Positions 43,810 to 52,023 of a DNA stretch of 64,000 nucleotides are shown piece after piece (position 1 is the stretch's first letter; every line of letters starts with the position of its first letter). The notes under the pieces were generated by a model that worked only from the letters and a program-made list of their open reading frames with translations, was not told the origin of the DNA and made no database searches. Source of the stretch: a virus; IMG/VR virus record IMGVR_UViG_3300027668_000008, positions 242,715 through 306,714 of that record. One strand, written 5' to 3'. A program made the position numbers and the translations under genes.

Positions 43810-44532
43810 ATGAACATTATAATCGGAATGGCAGGCGCAGGTAGTAGATTTACTAAAGCCGGTTACTCAGTACCAAAGCCGTTAGTTAGAGTTGGTAGTA
43901 CTACAATGATACAAAGCTCAGTAGAGAGTTTAGGTATCGATGGTAACTATACCTTTGTAGTTCAAGAAGAACACATGAACGATTATCCTTGGCTCGAAGC
44001 ACATTTAAAAAGTTTAGCAAACACTGTTAACATAGTTACACTAGACCATGTTACAGAAGGAGCCGCTTGTAGTTTACTACACGCAAAAGAATTTATAGAC
44101 AATGACGAACCTTTAATTAGTATCAATAGTGATCAAGTAACACATTGGGACAGTTCATTGTTCTTAGAAAAATGTCGACTCGAGCCCCACGTGAGCTGGG
44201 TAATGACCTACCCACATGACCATATCAAACATAGTTTTGTTAAAGTCAATGACGAAGGGCACATAATAAAAGCCGCAGAGAAAGTTGCAATTAGTAACGA
44301 AGCAACTGTTGGCTTATATCATTGGAGTAAAGGAAGTTTATTTGTTCAAGGTGCGGAACAAATGATAGAAAACAATGAGAGACATAATAACGAATTTTAC
44401 ATAGCACCAATATACAATTATACTTGTAAAGACAATGTGGTTAAACCATATAAAGTATCAGCAGAAAACTTTAGCCCTGTCGGCACTCCAGAAGACTTGA
44501 CTGCCTATCATAACAAGTGGTGGAAGAAATGA
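43810..44532 (+). CDS. Sugar-1-phosphate nucleotidyltransferase
   Basis: A 240-residue NTP_transferase-fold enzyme. The N-terminus has the nucleotide-binding signature GMAGAGSRFTKAGYSVPKPL at residues 6-25, followed by ISINSDQVTHWD, which places the metal-binding Asp, and a C-terminal FSPVGTPEDL that is standard for GlmU/RmlA-type enzymes. It would join a sugar-phosphate to an NMP, providing the activated donor for the glycosyltransferases of the island. It is short, with no acyltransferase domain. The sugar is not identifiable. The next ATG overlaps its TGA. Confidence 0.82.
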   Translation: MNIIIGMAGAGSRFTKAGYSVPKPLVRVGSTTMIQSSVESLGIDGNYTFVVQEEHMNDYPWLEAHLKSLANTVNIVTLDHVTEGAACSLLHAKEFIDNDEPLISINSDQVTHWDSSLFLEKCRLEPHVSWVMTYPHDHIKHSFVKVNDEGHIIKAAEKVAISNEATVGLYHWSKGSLFVQGAEQMIENNERHNNEFYIAPIYNYTCKDNVVKPYKVSAENFSPVGTPEDLTAYHNKWWKK

Positions 44533-45224
44533 TTAATTGTTTATATGCAAATGGCGACAGTTGGACTGAAGGAGACGAACTAGGTTTACCTTATAGTGAT
44601 AACACACCTACATACAGATTACAAAACAGTTGGCCCAAGTTACTTGCAGATAAGTTACAAGTACCAGCAGTTGTAAATGAAGCAATCCGTGGAACAAGCG
44701 GAAGTAGAATAGCAAGACGCACTACACGTTTTATGCGTGAGTGGTGTAACAAGCACCCAGGTGCTGAATTACTTGTAGTTGTTTGTTGGACTACATTTGA
44801 ACGTGACGAACTACCGATTGATTGGCAAGGCGCAAAGTACATTCCCTATCATAACGTATGTTATAACATACCAGGTCATATACCAGGTAAGGACGAATTA
44901 AATGTTGATCCATTGTTAGTTGATACAATTAATAAAATGCATAAGCAGTATACAACAACACTAGGAAGCGAAAGTAGAAAGCAAATGCAATTCGAACGTA
45001 TGTGGAACTTGCAACAAATTGCAAAAAGTTTAAACGTAAAGTTAGTACAAACGTTTGCATTAGACGAACCTGGTGAAGATTGGAATAAAGATGTTAATTA
45101 CATTACACCAAGTTTCATTGATATGACCAAGAGTCAAGGTTGGACTTGTGGCACAGGTGGACATACATTAGAGGAAGGACATAAAGGATGGGCAAACTAT
45201 CTGTATCAAACGATAAATGGTTAG
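44529..45224 (+). CDS. SGNH-hydrolase-like protein 5
   Basis: ATG 44529 overlaps the stop of the nucleotidyltransferase and gives MINCLYANGDSWTEGDELGL, matching the family start; an upstream ATG at 44517 is inside that gene and less likely. The 231-residue protein has VVCWTTFERDELPIDW (block III region) and CGTGGHTLEEGHKGWANYL (block V region). Strong similarity to the gene at 42911 indicates duplication on either side of the nucleotidyltransferase. Confidence 0.74.
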   Translation: MINCLYANGDSWTEGDELGLPYSDNTPTYRLQNSWPKLLADKLQVPAVVNEAIRGTSGSRIARRTTRFMREWCNKHPGAELLVVVCWTTFERDELPIDWQGAKYIPYHNVCYNIPGHIPGKDELNVDPLLVDTINKMHKQYTTTLGSESRKQMQFERMWNLQQIAKSLNVKLVQTFALDEPGEDWNKDVNYITPSFIDMTKSQGWTCGTGGHTLEEGHKGWANYLYQTING

Positions 45225-45472
45225 GGTGGGATTACCCAATCGCACTTGTTGCCTGTAATGGTAGAACTATATTACAGAGAACACTTGAAGTGGGAAACTT
45301 CGATACTGTAATATTAGATAACGAATTAGTACTTGATTATCCTGAACTAACCGATATGTGTAAAGTTTACGTTAATGAAGTTAAGTTTATGGATGTACAC
45401 GATCCCGATATGCTTATAGTTAATACACCAAAAGAGTTATATGAATATAACTTGTTAGAGGAACATAAATGA
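45188..45472 (+). CDS. Small protein of unknown function
   Basis: A 94-residue protein that starts inside the preceding SGNH gene (37-base overlap) behind AAAGG. It has an alternating hydrophobic pattern (YPIALVACNGRTILQRTLEVGNFDTVILDN) that suggests an alpha/beta fold, and a segment MDVHDPDMLIVNTPKELYEYN near the end that resembles the C-terminus of nucleotidyltransferases. It might be a fragment of such an enzyme, but I do not recognise a complete family. A 4-base overlap couples it to the cupin. Confidence 0.45.
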   Translation: MGKLSVSNDKWLGWDYPIALVACNGRTILQRTLEVGNFDTVILDNELVLDYPELTDMCKVYVNEVKFMDVHDPDMLIVNTPKELYEYNLLEEHK

Positions 45473-45798
45473 AGAAATTTAAACTAGATGATATGAAAGG
45501 TGGCTGGTTCGTAGGAGACTTTGAACCCACTGCTTTTAAGGCAAACTTTGAAGTAGGTATCCATCGCCATAAGAAAGGTGAGTTCCATCAGGATCACTTT
45601 CATAAAAAAGGTACAGAAATTAACTGTATGAGAAAAGGTAAAGTAAAAATTAACGGAGAAGTATTCAGCGAAGGGGATATTTTTATTCTGTATCCTTACG
45701 AAGTTAGTCAAGTGGAATACTTAACAGACGTGGAATTAACAGTAGTTAGAGATATTTGTGACACAGATGACAAATATATGTTTGACATTAAACAATAA
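45469..45798 (+). CDS. Cupin-fold protein (copy 1)
   Basis: A 109-residue single-domain cupin. The first metal motif is His43-x-His45-x4-Glu50 in DHFHKKGTEINCMRKGKV; the second motif GEVFSEGDIFILYPYEVSQVEY has a Glu where His is usual. Small cupins of this sort act as sugar-phosphate isomerases, epimerases, dioxygenases or as non-catalytic sugar binders. It sits directly upstream of the RuBisCO-like gene (17-base gap), suggesting they work on the same compound. Activity cannot be assigned. Confidence 0.72.
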   Translation: MKKFKLDDMKGGWFVGDFEPTAFKANFEVGIHRHKKGEFHQDHFHKKGTEINCMRKGKVKINGEVFSEGDIFILYPYEVSQVEYLTDVELTVVRDICDTDDKYMFDIKQ

Positions 45799-45815
45799 AG
45801 AAGGTACAATACATT

Positions 45816-46952
45816 ATGCTTGATATATACGTGGACGGAGTAGATCCTAAGGAATACTTCACAGTAACATACAAACTAGAAGGTAACGACTTAAACAAGG
45901 CGGCATTTGGATTAGCAGTCGGGCAAAGTGTAGGTAACCCTAGTGTGAGAAATGAATATGAAACTCCGGAATTGATTAGTCAATACTCGGCGAAGATTAT
46001 TGGACAGCCGGCAGACTTCATAGGCAAGAGTGCAGGCATTGTAAAAATTGCATGGCCATATAGAATTATCGATTGGGAAACTGATGGTATATCACAATTA
46101 CTGTGTGTGCTAATGGGTGGACAAATGGACATTGATTATATTCACAGATGTGAATTGTTAGACTTGGATATCGACTTTGCATTATGTGATGCAGTAGCAC
46201 CACGTTACGGATTGTCAGGTATGAGAGAACTAACAGGTAATTACAACAAGCCACTGCTAGGCAGTATTGTTAAACCTAAAACAGGACTAACAGAGAAGGC
46301 ATTAGTAGAAATTGTTACTGCTTTTGTTGAAGGCGGAGTTGACTTTATTAAGGAAGATGAGATAATGGCAAACCCGGCTTGTTTGCCCCTTAAGACACGC
46401 ATAGACGTCATACAACGGGTTCTAGCAGGAACAAACATTGTATACTGCTATTGTATCAATAGTGATCCTTTACATTTATTAGATAGAGCTAAAATGGTTG
46501 CAGATGGCGGCGGCAATGGTGTACACGTTAACTTCTGGAGTGGACATGGATCATATAAAAGTATTAACAAGTTAAACTTACCTTTGTACATACATTATCA
46601 AAAGTCAGGCGATAAAGTAATAACTAGTACAAAGAATGCATACCGTATTAGTTGGTATGTGTTATGTAAGTTGGCAAGTATCTGTGGAGTGGATACAATC
46701 CATACAGGTATGTGGGGCGGGTATTTAAGTGATGATGAAAACGAACTAAAGAGCACAATGCATATGTTAAGTGGTAACAATGTAGTGCCTGCTTTAAGTT
46801 GCGGTATGACAGCAGAACTTATACCAGAAATAACAAGACGCTTCGGTGTCGACTATATGGCAAACGTTGGTGGAGCAATTCACGAACACCCAGATGGTAT
46901 GAAAGCCGGAGCTCATAAATTAAGAAAAGCAATAGATAGTGTAACTAGATGA
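45816..46952 (+). CDS. RuBisCO-like protein (form IV type, catalytically diverged)
   Basis: A 378-residue protein with the large-subunit plan. GSIVKPKTGL holds Lys153 and Lys155 (Lys175/177 in plant numbering). GGVDFIKEDE holds Lys179, Asp181 and Glu182, the carbamylated Lys and Mg2+ ligands. IHTG keeps His296 (His327). SCG at 328-330 and NVGGAIHEHP at 350-359 match the phosphate-binding region. Lys334 of loop 6 is replaced by Tyr303 (GGYLS), which rules out normal carboxylation. In the family such proteins are enolases or isomerases of sugar or thiosugar phosphates. Ribosome binding site AAGAAGG. It lies between a cupin and, after a 55-residue gene, a phosphomannomutase. No known subclass can be assigned by eye. 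Confidence 0.9.
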   Translation: MLDIYVDGVDPKEYFTVTYKLEGNDLNKAAFGLAVGQSVGNPSVRNEYETPELISQYSAKIIGQPADFIGKSAGIVKIAWPYRIIDWETDGISQLLCVLMGGQMDIDYIHRCELLDLDIDFALCDAVAPRYGLSGMRELTGNYNKPLLGSIVKPKTGLTEKALVEIVTAFVEGGVDFIKEDEIMANPACLPLKTRIDVIQRVLAGTNIVYCYCINSDPLHLLDRAKMVADGGGNGVHVNFWSGHGSYKSINKLNLPLYIHYQKSGDKVITSTKNAYRISWYVLCKLASICGVDTIHTGMWGGYLSDDENELKSTMHMLSGNNVVPALSCGMTAELIPEITRRFGVDYMANVGGAIHEHPDGMKAGAHKLRKAIDSVTR

Positions 46953-47116
46953 TTATAGATAAAAAAGATAAGAAAGATTATACAGCACCGACACCAGCAG
47001 AGCTTCAACGAAAACTCGACGAGCGAATGAAAAAGTTCTTAGACAAGGGAGGCAAAGTTGAAAAACTTGACCCAATGAAACCTACAAAGGAACAAATCAA
47101 GAGTTGGACAGTGTAG
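46949..47116 (+). CDS. 55-residue charged protein
   Basis: ATG 46949 overlaps the TGA of the RuBisCO-like gene (ATGA) and TAG ends at 47116, inside the start region of the phosphomannomutase. The protein is lysine-rich with a proline segment (DYTAPTPAELQRKLDERMKKFLDKGGKVEKL) and ends in KPTKEQIKSWTV. The overlaps on both sides support it as translated. I do not recognise a family. Confidence 0.55.
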   Translation: MIIDKKDKKDYTAPTPAELQRKLDERMKKFLDKGGKVEKLDPMKPTKEQIKSWTV

Positions 47117-47814
47117 TGATTAACTATGTGTTTGATGTAGACGGCACACTTTCATACAGTAGAGAAGTTATGCCTCCTCATTTTAGGATCTGGTTTTTAA
47201 ACTGGATGAAAGGCAAGAATGTCTTTATTGTTACAGGTAGTGATAGACCTAAAACAATAGAACAGATTGGACACGAGATTGTAGACAACTGTGCTATGGT
47301 ATTCCAATGTGCTGGTAACAGTGTATGGCGTAATGGTATCGAAGTTGCTACTAGTAGTTTAAACGCTCCTGCAGATATGGACACATGGTTAGAAGCACAA
47401 GTAGACTTTAGTAAGTATCCACACAAGTACGGACACCACATTGAAAAGAGAGCAGGGCTAATAAACTTTAGTACTGTAGGACGTAATGCAGTAGGACCTG
47501 AACGTGACCATTACTTTAATTGGGATTGTAAAGAACAAGAACGTGTTAGTATATGTGAACACTTTAATAAAACTTTCCCAGGCTTTGAAGCAGAGCTAGG
47601 TGGGAACACAAGTATCGATATACATTTAAAAGGCAAGAACAAAGCACAGGTGTATGACATTATAGGATCGCCTATGGTGTTCTTTGGAGACAGAATTCAT
47701 GTTAATGGTAACGATAAACCACTAGCGGATAAAATGATACACCCACAGGATAAGTGGCATCAAGTCGATGGACCTTATACAACAGAAGACATACTTAAAA
47801 AAGATTATTCCTAA
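47104..47814 (+). CDS. Eukaryotic-type phosphomannomutase (HAD family)
   Basis: About 236 residues from a TTG at 47104, or 232 from a GTG at 47116 that overlaps the upstream TAG; no ATG is available. FDVDGTLSYSRE is the HAD nucleophile motif, VTGSDRP motif II, and HIEKRAGLINFSTVGRNA followed by FFGDRIHVNGNDKPLAD are specific for the PMM family found in eukaryotes and a few bacteria. PMM interconverts mannose- or glucose-6- and 1-phosphate. It would feed the nucleotidyltransferase at 43810-44532. I considered an MtnX-like phosphatase because of the RuBisCO-like neighbour but the cap-domain motifs favour PMM. Confidence 0.82.
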   Translation: MDSVVINYVFDVDGTLSYSREVMPPHFRIWFLNWMKGKNVFIVTGSDRPKTIEQIGHEIVDNCAMVFQCAGNSVWRNGIEVATSSLNAPADMDTWLEAQVDFSKYPHKYGHHIEKRAGLINFSTVGRNAVGPERDHYFNWDCKEQERVSICEHFNKTFPGFEAELGGNTSIDIHLKGKNKAQVYDIIGSPMVFFGDRIHVNGNDKPLADKMIHPQDKWHQVDGPYTTEDILKKDYS

Positions 47815-49172
47815 TGGACTTTATTGGCGCGAACCCACATGAGATGAAAGCAAAACTGAATGCAGTAGGACCTGGATTCTGTTTAGCCAAGTGGACACAA
47901 CTTACACTTAACTTACAAAATGGAACTGCACACAGTTGCCACCACCCACCAGTACATCAAGTACCTGTAAACGAAATTAAACTAGACCCTAGTTCATTAC
48001 ATAACTCCATTTATAAAAAACAACAACGTAAAGAAATGCTCGAAGGTGGTAGACCTAAAGAGTGTGATTACTGTTGGAGAGTTGAAGATGCAGATCCAAA
48101 TGCGTTAAGTGACAGACATTTAAAGAGTGCATTTAGTTGGAGCAACAAACACTTTGATACAATTAAAAACAATGATTGGAGTACAAACTTTCAGCCTAGT
48201 TATGTAGAAGTAAGTTTTGGATATGCTTGTAATTTTAAATGTATGTATTGCAGTCCTGCTATTAGTAGTTCATGGATGAAAGAAGTAAAACAACATGGCG
48301 GCTTTGGAACATCGGACAATTACAATGATATTAAATGGACTGAACGTCAAGGCAGAATGCCTATACCAGAACGAGAACATAATCCATATGTAGAAGCATT
48401 TTGGGAATGGTGGCCCGACTTGTATCCAGCCTTACATACATTCCGTGTTACAGGTGGCGAGCCACTTATGAATAAGAACACATTCAAGATGATGGATTGG
48501 ATTATTAATACTGAAACACCAAACACAAATTTGTTGTTAGGTATTAACAGTAACTTCTGTGTAGAGGATAAACTGTTTGACAGATTTATAGATAGATCAA
48601 AGCAAGTATTAGCAAGTGGCAAAGTTCGTAAACTAGAAGTGTACACAAGTGCAGAAGCATTTGGTAACAAAGCAGAATACATTAGAACTGGATTAGATTA
48701 TAAAAAGTTTATGAAGAATGTAGACTTTGTTTTAAATGAATTTAAAGACGAGCCCAATTTTAGTATTACATTTATGTGTACTTACAATGCATTAAGTGTT
48801 ACAACATTCAAAGACTTCTTAATAGACTTAATTGAATTAAGAAAAACATACGGTAGAGATTGTATGTATATCGATATACCTTTTCTTAGGTATCCAGAGA
48901 TGATGGATGTTAAAGTGCTTGACGATAGTTTCGAAAAGTACATGACCGACACTGTAACATATATGGAACAAAATGAATCTGAAGGATTGATGCATAGTAG
49001 TGAAACAGATAAACTAAAGCGTATTATAGAATACTGGCGTAGTCAACGTACAGTAGATCACACTAATCATAGGAAGAACTTTAAAGTATACACTGCAGAA
49101 CTAGATACACGCAGAAATACAGTGTTCGCTGATGTTTTCCCCGAATATATGCAGTGGTTCGATGCAATTTAA
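47814..49172 (+). CDS. Radical SAM protein 1 (twitch type)
   Basis: A 452-residue protein with the [4Fe-4S] motif CNFKCMYC (Cys139, Cys143, Cys146) and the SAM-binding RVTGGEPLMN. Upstream of the core, Cys42 and CDYC (Cys84/Cys87) sit where N-terminal twitch-like cysteines occur in many phage members. It lacks a recognised SPASM tail. Such enzymes start from 5'-deoxyadenosyl radical chemistry on peptides, sugars or small molecules. The substrate is unknown. Its gene shares the final A of the PMM stop and overlaps the following gene by 11 bases. A second twitch-like enzyme is at 60917-62338. Confidence 0.85.
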   Translation: MDFIGANPHEMKAKLNAVGPGFCLAKWTQLTLNLQNGTAHSCHHPPVHQVPVNEIKLDPSSLHNSIYKKQQRKEMLEGGRPKECDYCWRVEDADPNALSDRHLKSAFSWSNKHFDTIKNNDWSTNFQPSYVEVSFGYACNFKCMYCSPAISSSWMKEVKQHGGFGTSDNYNDIKWTERQGRMPIPEREHNPYVEAFWEWWPDLYPALHTFRVTGGEPLMNKNTFKMMDWIINTETPNTNLLLGINSNFCVEDKLFDRFIDRSKQVLASGKVRKLEVYTSAEAFGNKAEYIRTGLDYKKFMKNVDFVLNEFKDEPNFSITFMCTYNALSVTTFKDFLIDLIELRKTYGRDCMYIDIPFLRYPEMMDVKVLDDSFEKYMTDTVTYMEQNESEGLMHSSETDKLKRIIEYWRSQRTVDHTNHRKNFKVYTAELDTRRNTVFADVFPEYMQWFDAI

Positions 49173-50379
49173 CACAATTTATATAAATAACATTAGTAAA
49201 GAAATAGATCAGAGTATTGTTGATGCAATATCAACTACAAGCCTGTTAGATCAATCTAACAACTCTGACACAATCCCAGACAGAGTACATTCTCTAATCA
49301 CAAACACTGGGACAAAAAATCCGTATTTTATATTAAATGGACCTTGTAAATGGTTCGCATCTTGGTCGGATACACGGATTAACTTCTCTCGTCATACAGA
49401 GGTATACTTCTTTTTATACGAAGTATTAACAGTATGGCAAAATCACTCCAGATATAATTGTCCAGTGGGTAGTATAGAAAAAGACTGTATAATCAATGAA
49501 TTCGAAATGATCGATACATGGTGCAAGAAGCACAACGTTAGTAAGTATAAAATATTTACAAATGAGTATCGCATGAAAGAACAATTACAGCAAACGAAAT
49601 ACGCCAACTGGGCAATATATCCTTTAGACACATTCTCATTAAGTTATAGTTCTCATAAAAAGCAACCTAGTCAAGGTGCTCCTGAGGAAATCAAACACAA
49701 ATTAAATTGCTTTACATACCGCTGGGATCAACATAGACATTCTGCAGTAGCAATTCTTCACGACATTATGCCTGAGGATAGTGTCATGACACACTTTCAC
49801 AATACAGATGATTGTGTATTAAAATATCCTTTAGACAACAGCAAGTACTTCGAATCTTATACTAGAGGTTGTAACGACCTTATGAACCATTTACCTTTAG
49901 TAGTTGATGAACCAATTGAAACAAAAGTAGTTAGTATGAGAGATTGGCTTAACCCAAGTACAGGAACAATAAATAATATAGGTACAGTTGATCCACTAGA
50001 AAACTTATACTGGAATTCATTTGCTAGTGTAGTGTGTGAAACAAACTATGAATATCCTTGGGGTCAGATTAGTGAGAAGACTATTAACCCAATGAAACAG
50101 GGATCGCCTGTACTACTGTTAGCAGGTCCACACAGTTTAGAACTATTGCAACAATGGGGACTGAAAACATTCCACGAATTTTGGGACGAAGGTTATGACA
50201 ATGAACTGGATCCTGTCAAACGTATGGATAAGGTATTTGATATCGTAACAGACATCAGTAACTTATCATACCATGAGTTAGAAGTAATAAAGAAACATAT
50301 GAAACCCTTACTTGTACACAACCGTAATTTAATACGAACAGGTGAGATGCGAAATAATATTATAAAGGCACTACAATGA
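49162..50379 (+). CDS. Putative GT-B-type glycosyltransferase
   Basis: ATG 49162 is chosen over 49132 because it gives a short overlap and a typical start MQFNTIYINNISKEID. The 405-residue protein ends with the signature QISEKTINPMKQGSPVLLLA, then LLQQWGLKTFHEFWDEGYDN, which is characteristic of a large group of phage and giant-virus proteins resembling exostosin or fucosyltransferase C-terminal domains: EKxxxP for donor phosphate binding and LRxxGFxTFxxxxDExYD. The N-terminal half is unfamiliar. A transferase role is inferred. Confidence 0.6.
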   Translation: MQFNTIYINNISKEIDQSIVDAISTTSLLDQSNNSDTIPDRVHSLITNTGTKNPYFILNGPCKWFASWSDTRINFSRHTEVYFFLYEVLTVWQNHSRYNCPVGSIEKDCIINEFEMIDTWCKKHNVSKYKIFTNEYRMKEQLQQTKYANWAIYPLDTFSLSYSSHKKQPSQGAPEEIKHKLNCFTYRWDQHRHSAVAILHDIMPEDSVMTHFHNTDDCVLKYPLDNSKYFESYTRGCNDLMNHLPLVVDEPIETKVVSMRDWLNPSTGTINNIGTVDPLENLYWNSFASVVCETNYEYPWGQISEKTINPMKQGSPVLLLAGPHSLELLQQWGLKTFHEFWDEGYDNELDPVKRMDKVFDIVTDISNLSYHELEVIKKHMKPLLVHNRNLIRTGEMRNNIIKALQ

Positions 50380-51518
50380 ATATAGGTTGGTTTGGATTAG
50401 GAAAACTTGGAATGATCAGTTCCGAGATGCTAGTTAGTAAAGGACATACAGTTACAGGGTATGACACAAAAGAACGCACTAGTGAGCTTGTACGAGTGTC
50501 TAAGACACCGGAAGAAGCAGTTGTAGGACAGGACTTTGTTTTTGTTGCAGTACAAACTCCACACGATAAAGACTATGGTGGAGAGAAGCCTATAACACAT
50601 TTACCAAACAAAGACTTTGGTTTAGATCCTGTTAAAGAATGCTTAAAAGAAATTAACAAATATGCAACAGAAGATACTATTGTTGTATTAATTAGTACAG
50701 TGTTACCTGGTACTACACGCAGAGAGTTTGCGAACTTGTTAGACAAAGCAAGATTAATTTATAACCCGTACTTAATTGCTATGGGTACAGTTGCATACGA
50801 TATGGTAAATCCAGATATGGTTATCGTAGGAGGCAACAGACCTAACGATACTGATGCACAAGCATTAGTAAACTTTTATAAAACAGTAATGGAGAATGAT
50901 CCACATTATAATATTGGAACATGGGAAGAAGCAGAAGCAACAAAGATATTTTATAACACCTTTATTAGTGCGAGGTTGAGTCTAGTTAATATGATTCAAG
51001 ACGTTGCCCAAAGTGTAGGTAATATGAATGTCGATGTTGTAACTAATAGTCTGAGTAACGCAGGACAACGTATAACCAGTGCCGCTTATATGAAAGCAGG
51101 CATGGGCGATGGCGGTCCTTGTCACCCTAGAGATAATATTGCATTAAGACATCTTGCAGAAAGATTGGATCTAGGTTACGACTTGTTTGACGCCATTGCT
51201 AAAAGTAGAGAAGTACAAGCCGAACGTATGGCAAAAGATATATTAAGGTATGGAAATGAAATTGCATTTACGAGCGATACATATAAGCCAGGAGTAGAAT
51301 ACACTGACGGATCCTATGCTCTACTAGTACAACATTATATTAAAAACATGGGTGGGACTATTACTAATGGACCAGCAAAGGTTCTAGTAATAACTCACCC
51401 TGTTGATACAATTGAGTTACCAAGACAAACAGAAATAGTATTTGATCCATGGAGACAGTTTATGACCATTGGACACCACGGAGTGAAAGTTATTCATTAT
51501 GGAAACACACGAGCTTAG
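50376..51518 (+). CDS. UDP-glucose/GDP-mannose dehydrogenase-like protein 1
   Basis: A 380-residue member of the UDP-glucose 6-dehydrogenase superfamily. It has the Rossmann GLGKLG at residues 7-12, VLISTVLPGTT, and the catalytic-Cys region GDGGPCHPRDNIAL with Cys249 and the family Asp. A reduced C-terminal UDP-binding domain follows. The enzyme would oxidise a nucleotide-sugar alcohol twice to a uronic acid using NAD+. It is shorter than the usual 430-450 residues. A second, even shorter homologue lies at 56990-57736. Overlaps at both ends place it in the operon. Confidence 0.82.
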   Translation: MNIGWFGLGKLGMISSEMLVSKGHTVTGYDTKERTSELVRVSKTPEEAVVGQDFVFVAVQTPHDKDYGGEKPITHLPNKDFGLDPVKECLKEINKYATEDTIVVLISTVLPGTTRREFANLLDKARLIYNPYLIAMGTVAYDMVNPDMVIVGGNRPNDTDAQALVNFYKTVMENDPHYNIGTWEEAEATKIFYNTFISARLSLVNMIQDVAQSVGNMNVDVVTNSLSNAGQRITSAAYMKAGMGDGGPCHPRDNIALRHLAERLDLGYDLFDAIAKSREVQAERMAKDILRYGNEIAFTSDTYKPGVEYTDGSYALLVQHYIKNMGGTITNGPAKVLVITHPVDTIELPRQTEIVFDPWRQFMTIGHHGVKVIHYGNTRA

Positions 51519-52023
51519 TCCTCTAGAGTATCATACTATAGAACTTGATCCTGTTTGGGAGACAAGTGACTTCGATCAATTTGAATATAAACGAAATGAA
51601 TACGGAGACATGGAGCAACTAGCGAAATGGAAGACTGCTGGACATACACATAATAACTTTACTGGTATGATGTTTAATGATCAGTTAGCAATTCCACAAT
51701 GGGCAAAAGACATTGGTAAAATATTAGATTGGAAAGACTGCGGTTTTACATTCTACAAGATGACAACGGGCGACATACTGCCGCCACACGCAGACCATTA
51801 CAACAAGTATAAAGAACTTTTTGGTATTGAGTCTAGCGATGATGTGTTACGTTGTTTAGTATTCTTGGAAGACAAAAAACAAGGGCACATATTTGAAATA
51901 GACCAGTACAGTATGAACTGGCACAAAGGAGGTGCCGTACTATGGAGAGGAAGAGTTCCACATAGTGCAGGTAACATAGGTTATGAATCAAGATACACAT
52001 TACAAATTACAGGACATTATTAA
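51499..52023 (+). CDS. 2-oxoglutarate/Fe(II) oxygenase-like protein
   Basis: A 174-residue double-stranded beta-helix protein. The facial triad is His97-x-Asp99 in PPHADHYNKY and His155 in RVPHSAGN, with Arg165 (YESRYTLQI) in the position that binds 2-oxoglutarate. Enzymes of this kind hydroxylate amino acids, sugars, lipids or nucleobases. It lies between a sugar dehydrogenase and an aminotransferase, so it probably tailors the same product. It overlaps the previous gene by 20 bases and the next by 41. Confidence 0.78.
   Translation: METHELSPLEYHTIELDPVWETSDFDQFEYKRNEYGDMEQLAKWKTAGHTHNNFTGMMFNDQLAIPQWAKDIGKILDWKDCGFTFYKMTTGDILPPHADHYNKYKELFGIESSDDVLRCLVFLEDKKQGHIFEIDQYSMNWHKGGAVLWRGRVPHSAGNIGYESRYTLQITGHY

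Noticed and set aside
45816-46952. True carbon-fixing RuBisCO
   Set aside because: Loop-6 Lys is replaced by Tyr303, the IHRAMHA-type segment is changed to IHYQKSG, and no small subunit or phosphoribulokinase is present.
47104-47814. Assignment of the HAD protein as MtnX-like phosphatase
   Set aside because: The neighbourhood with a RuBisCO-like gene suggests it, but the motifs KRAGLINFSTVGRNA and FFGDRIHVNGNDKPLAD are those of phosphomannomutase.
49182-49189. Perfect T4 late promoter box TATAAATA inside the 49162-50379 gene
   Set aside because: It is explained by the codons for Tyr-Ile-Asn-Asn, lies 20 bases after the start codon and has no in-frame start shortly downstream. A chance match in AT-rich coding sequence is more likely.
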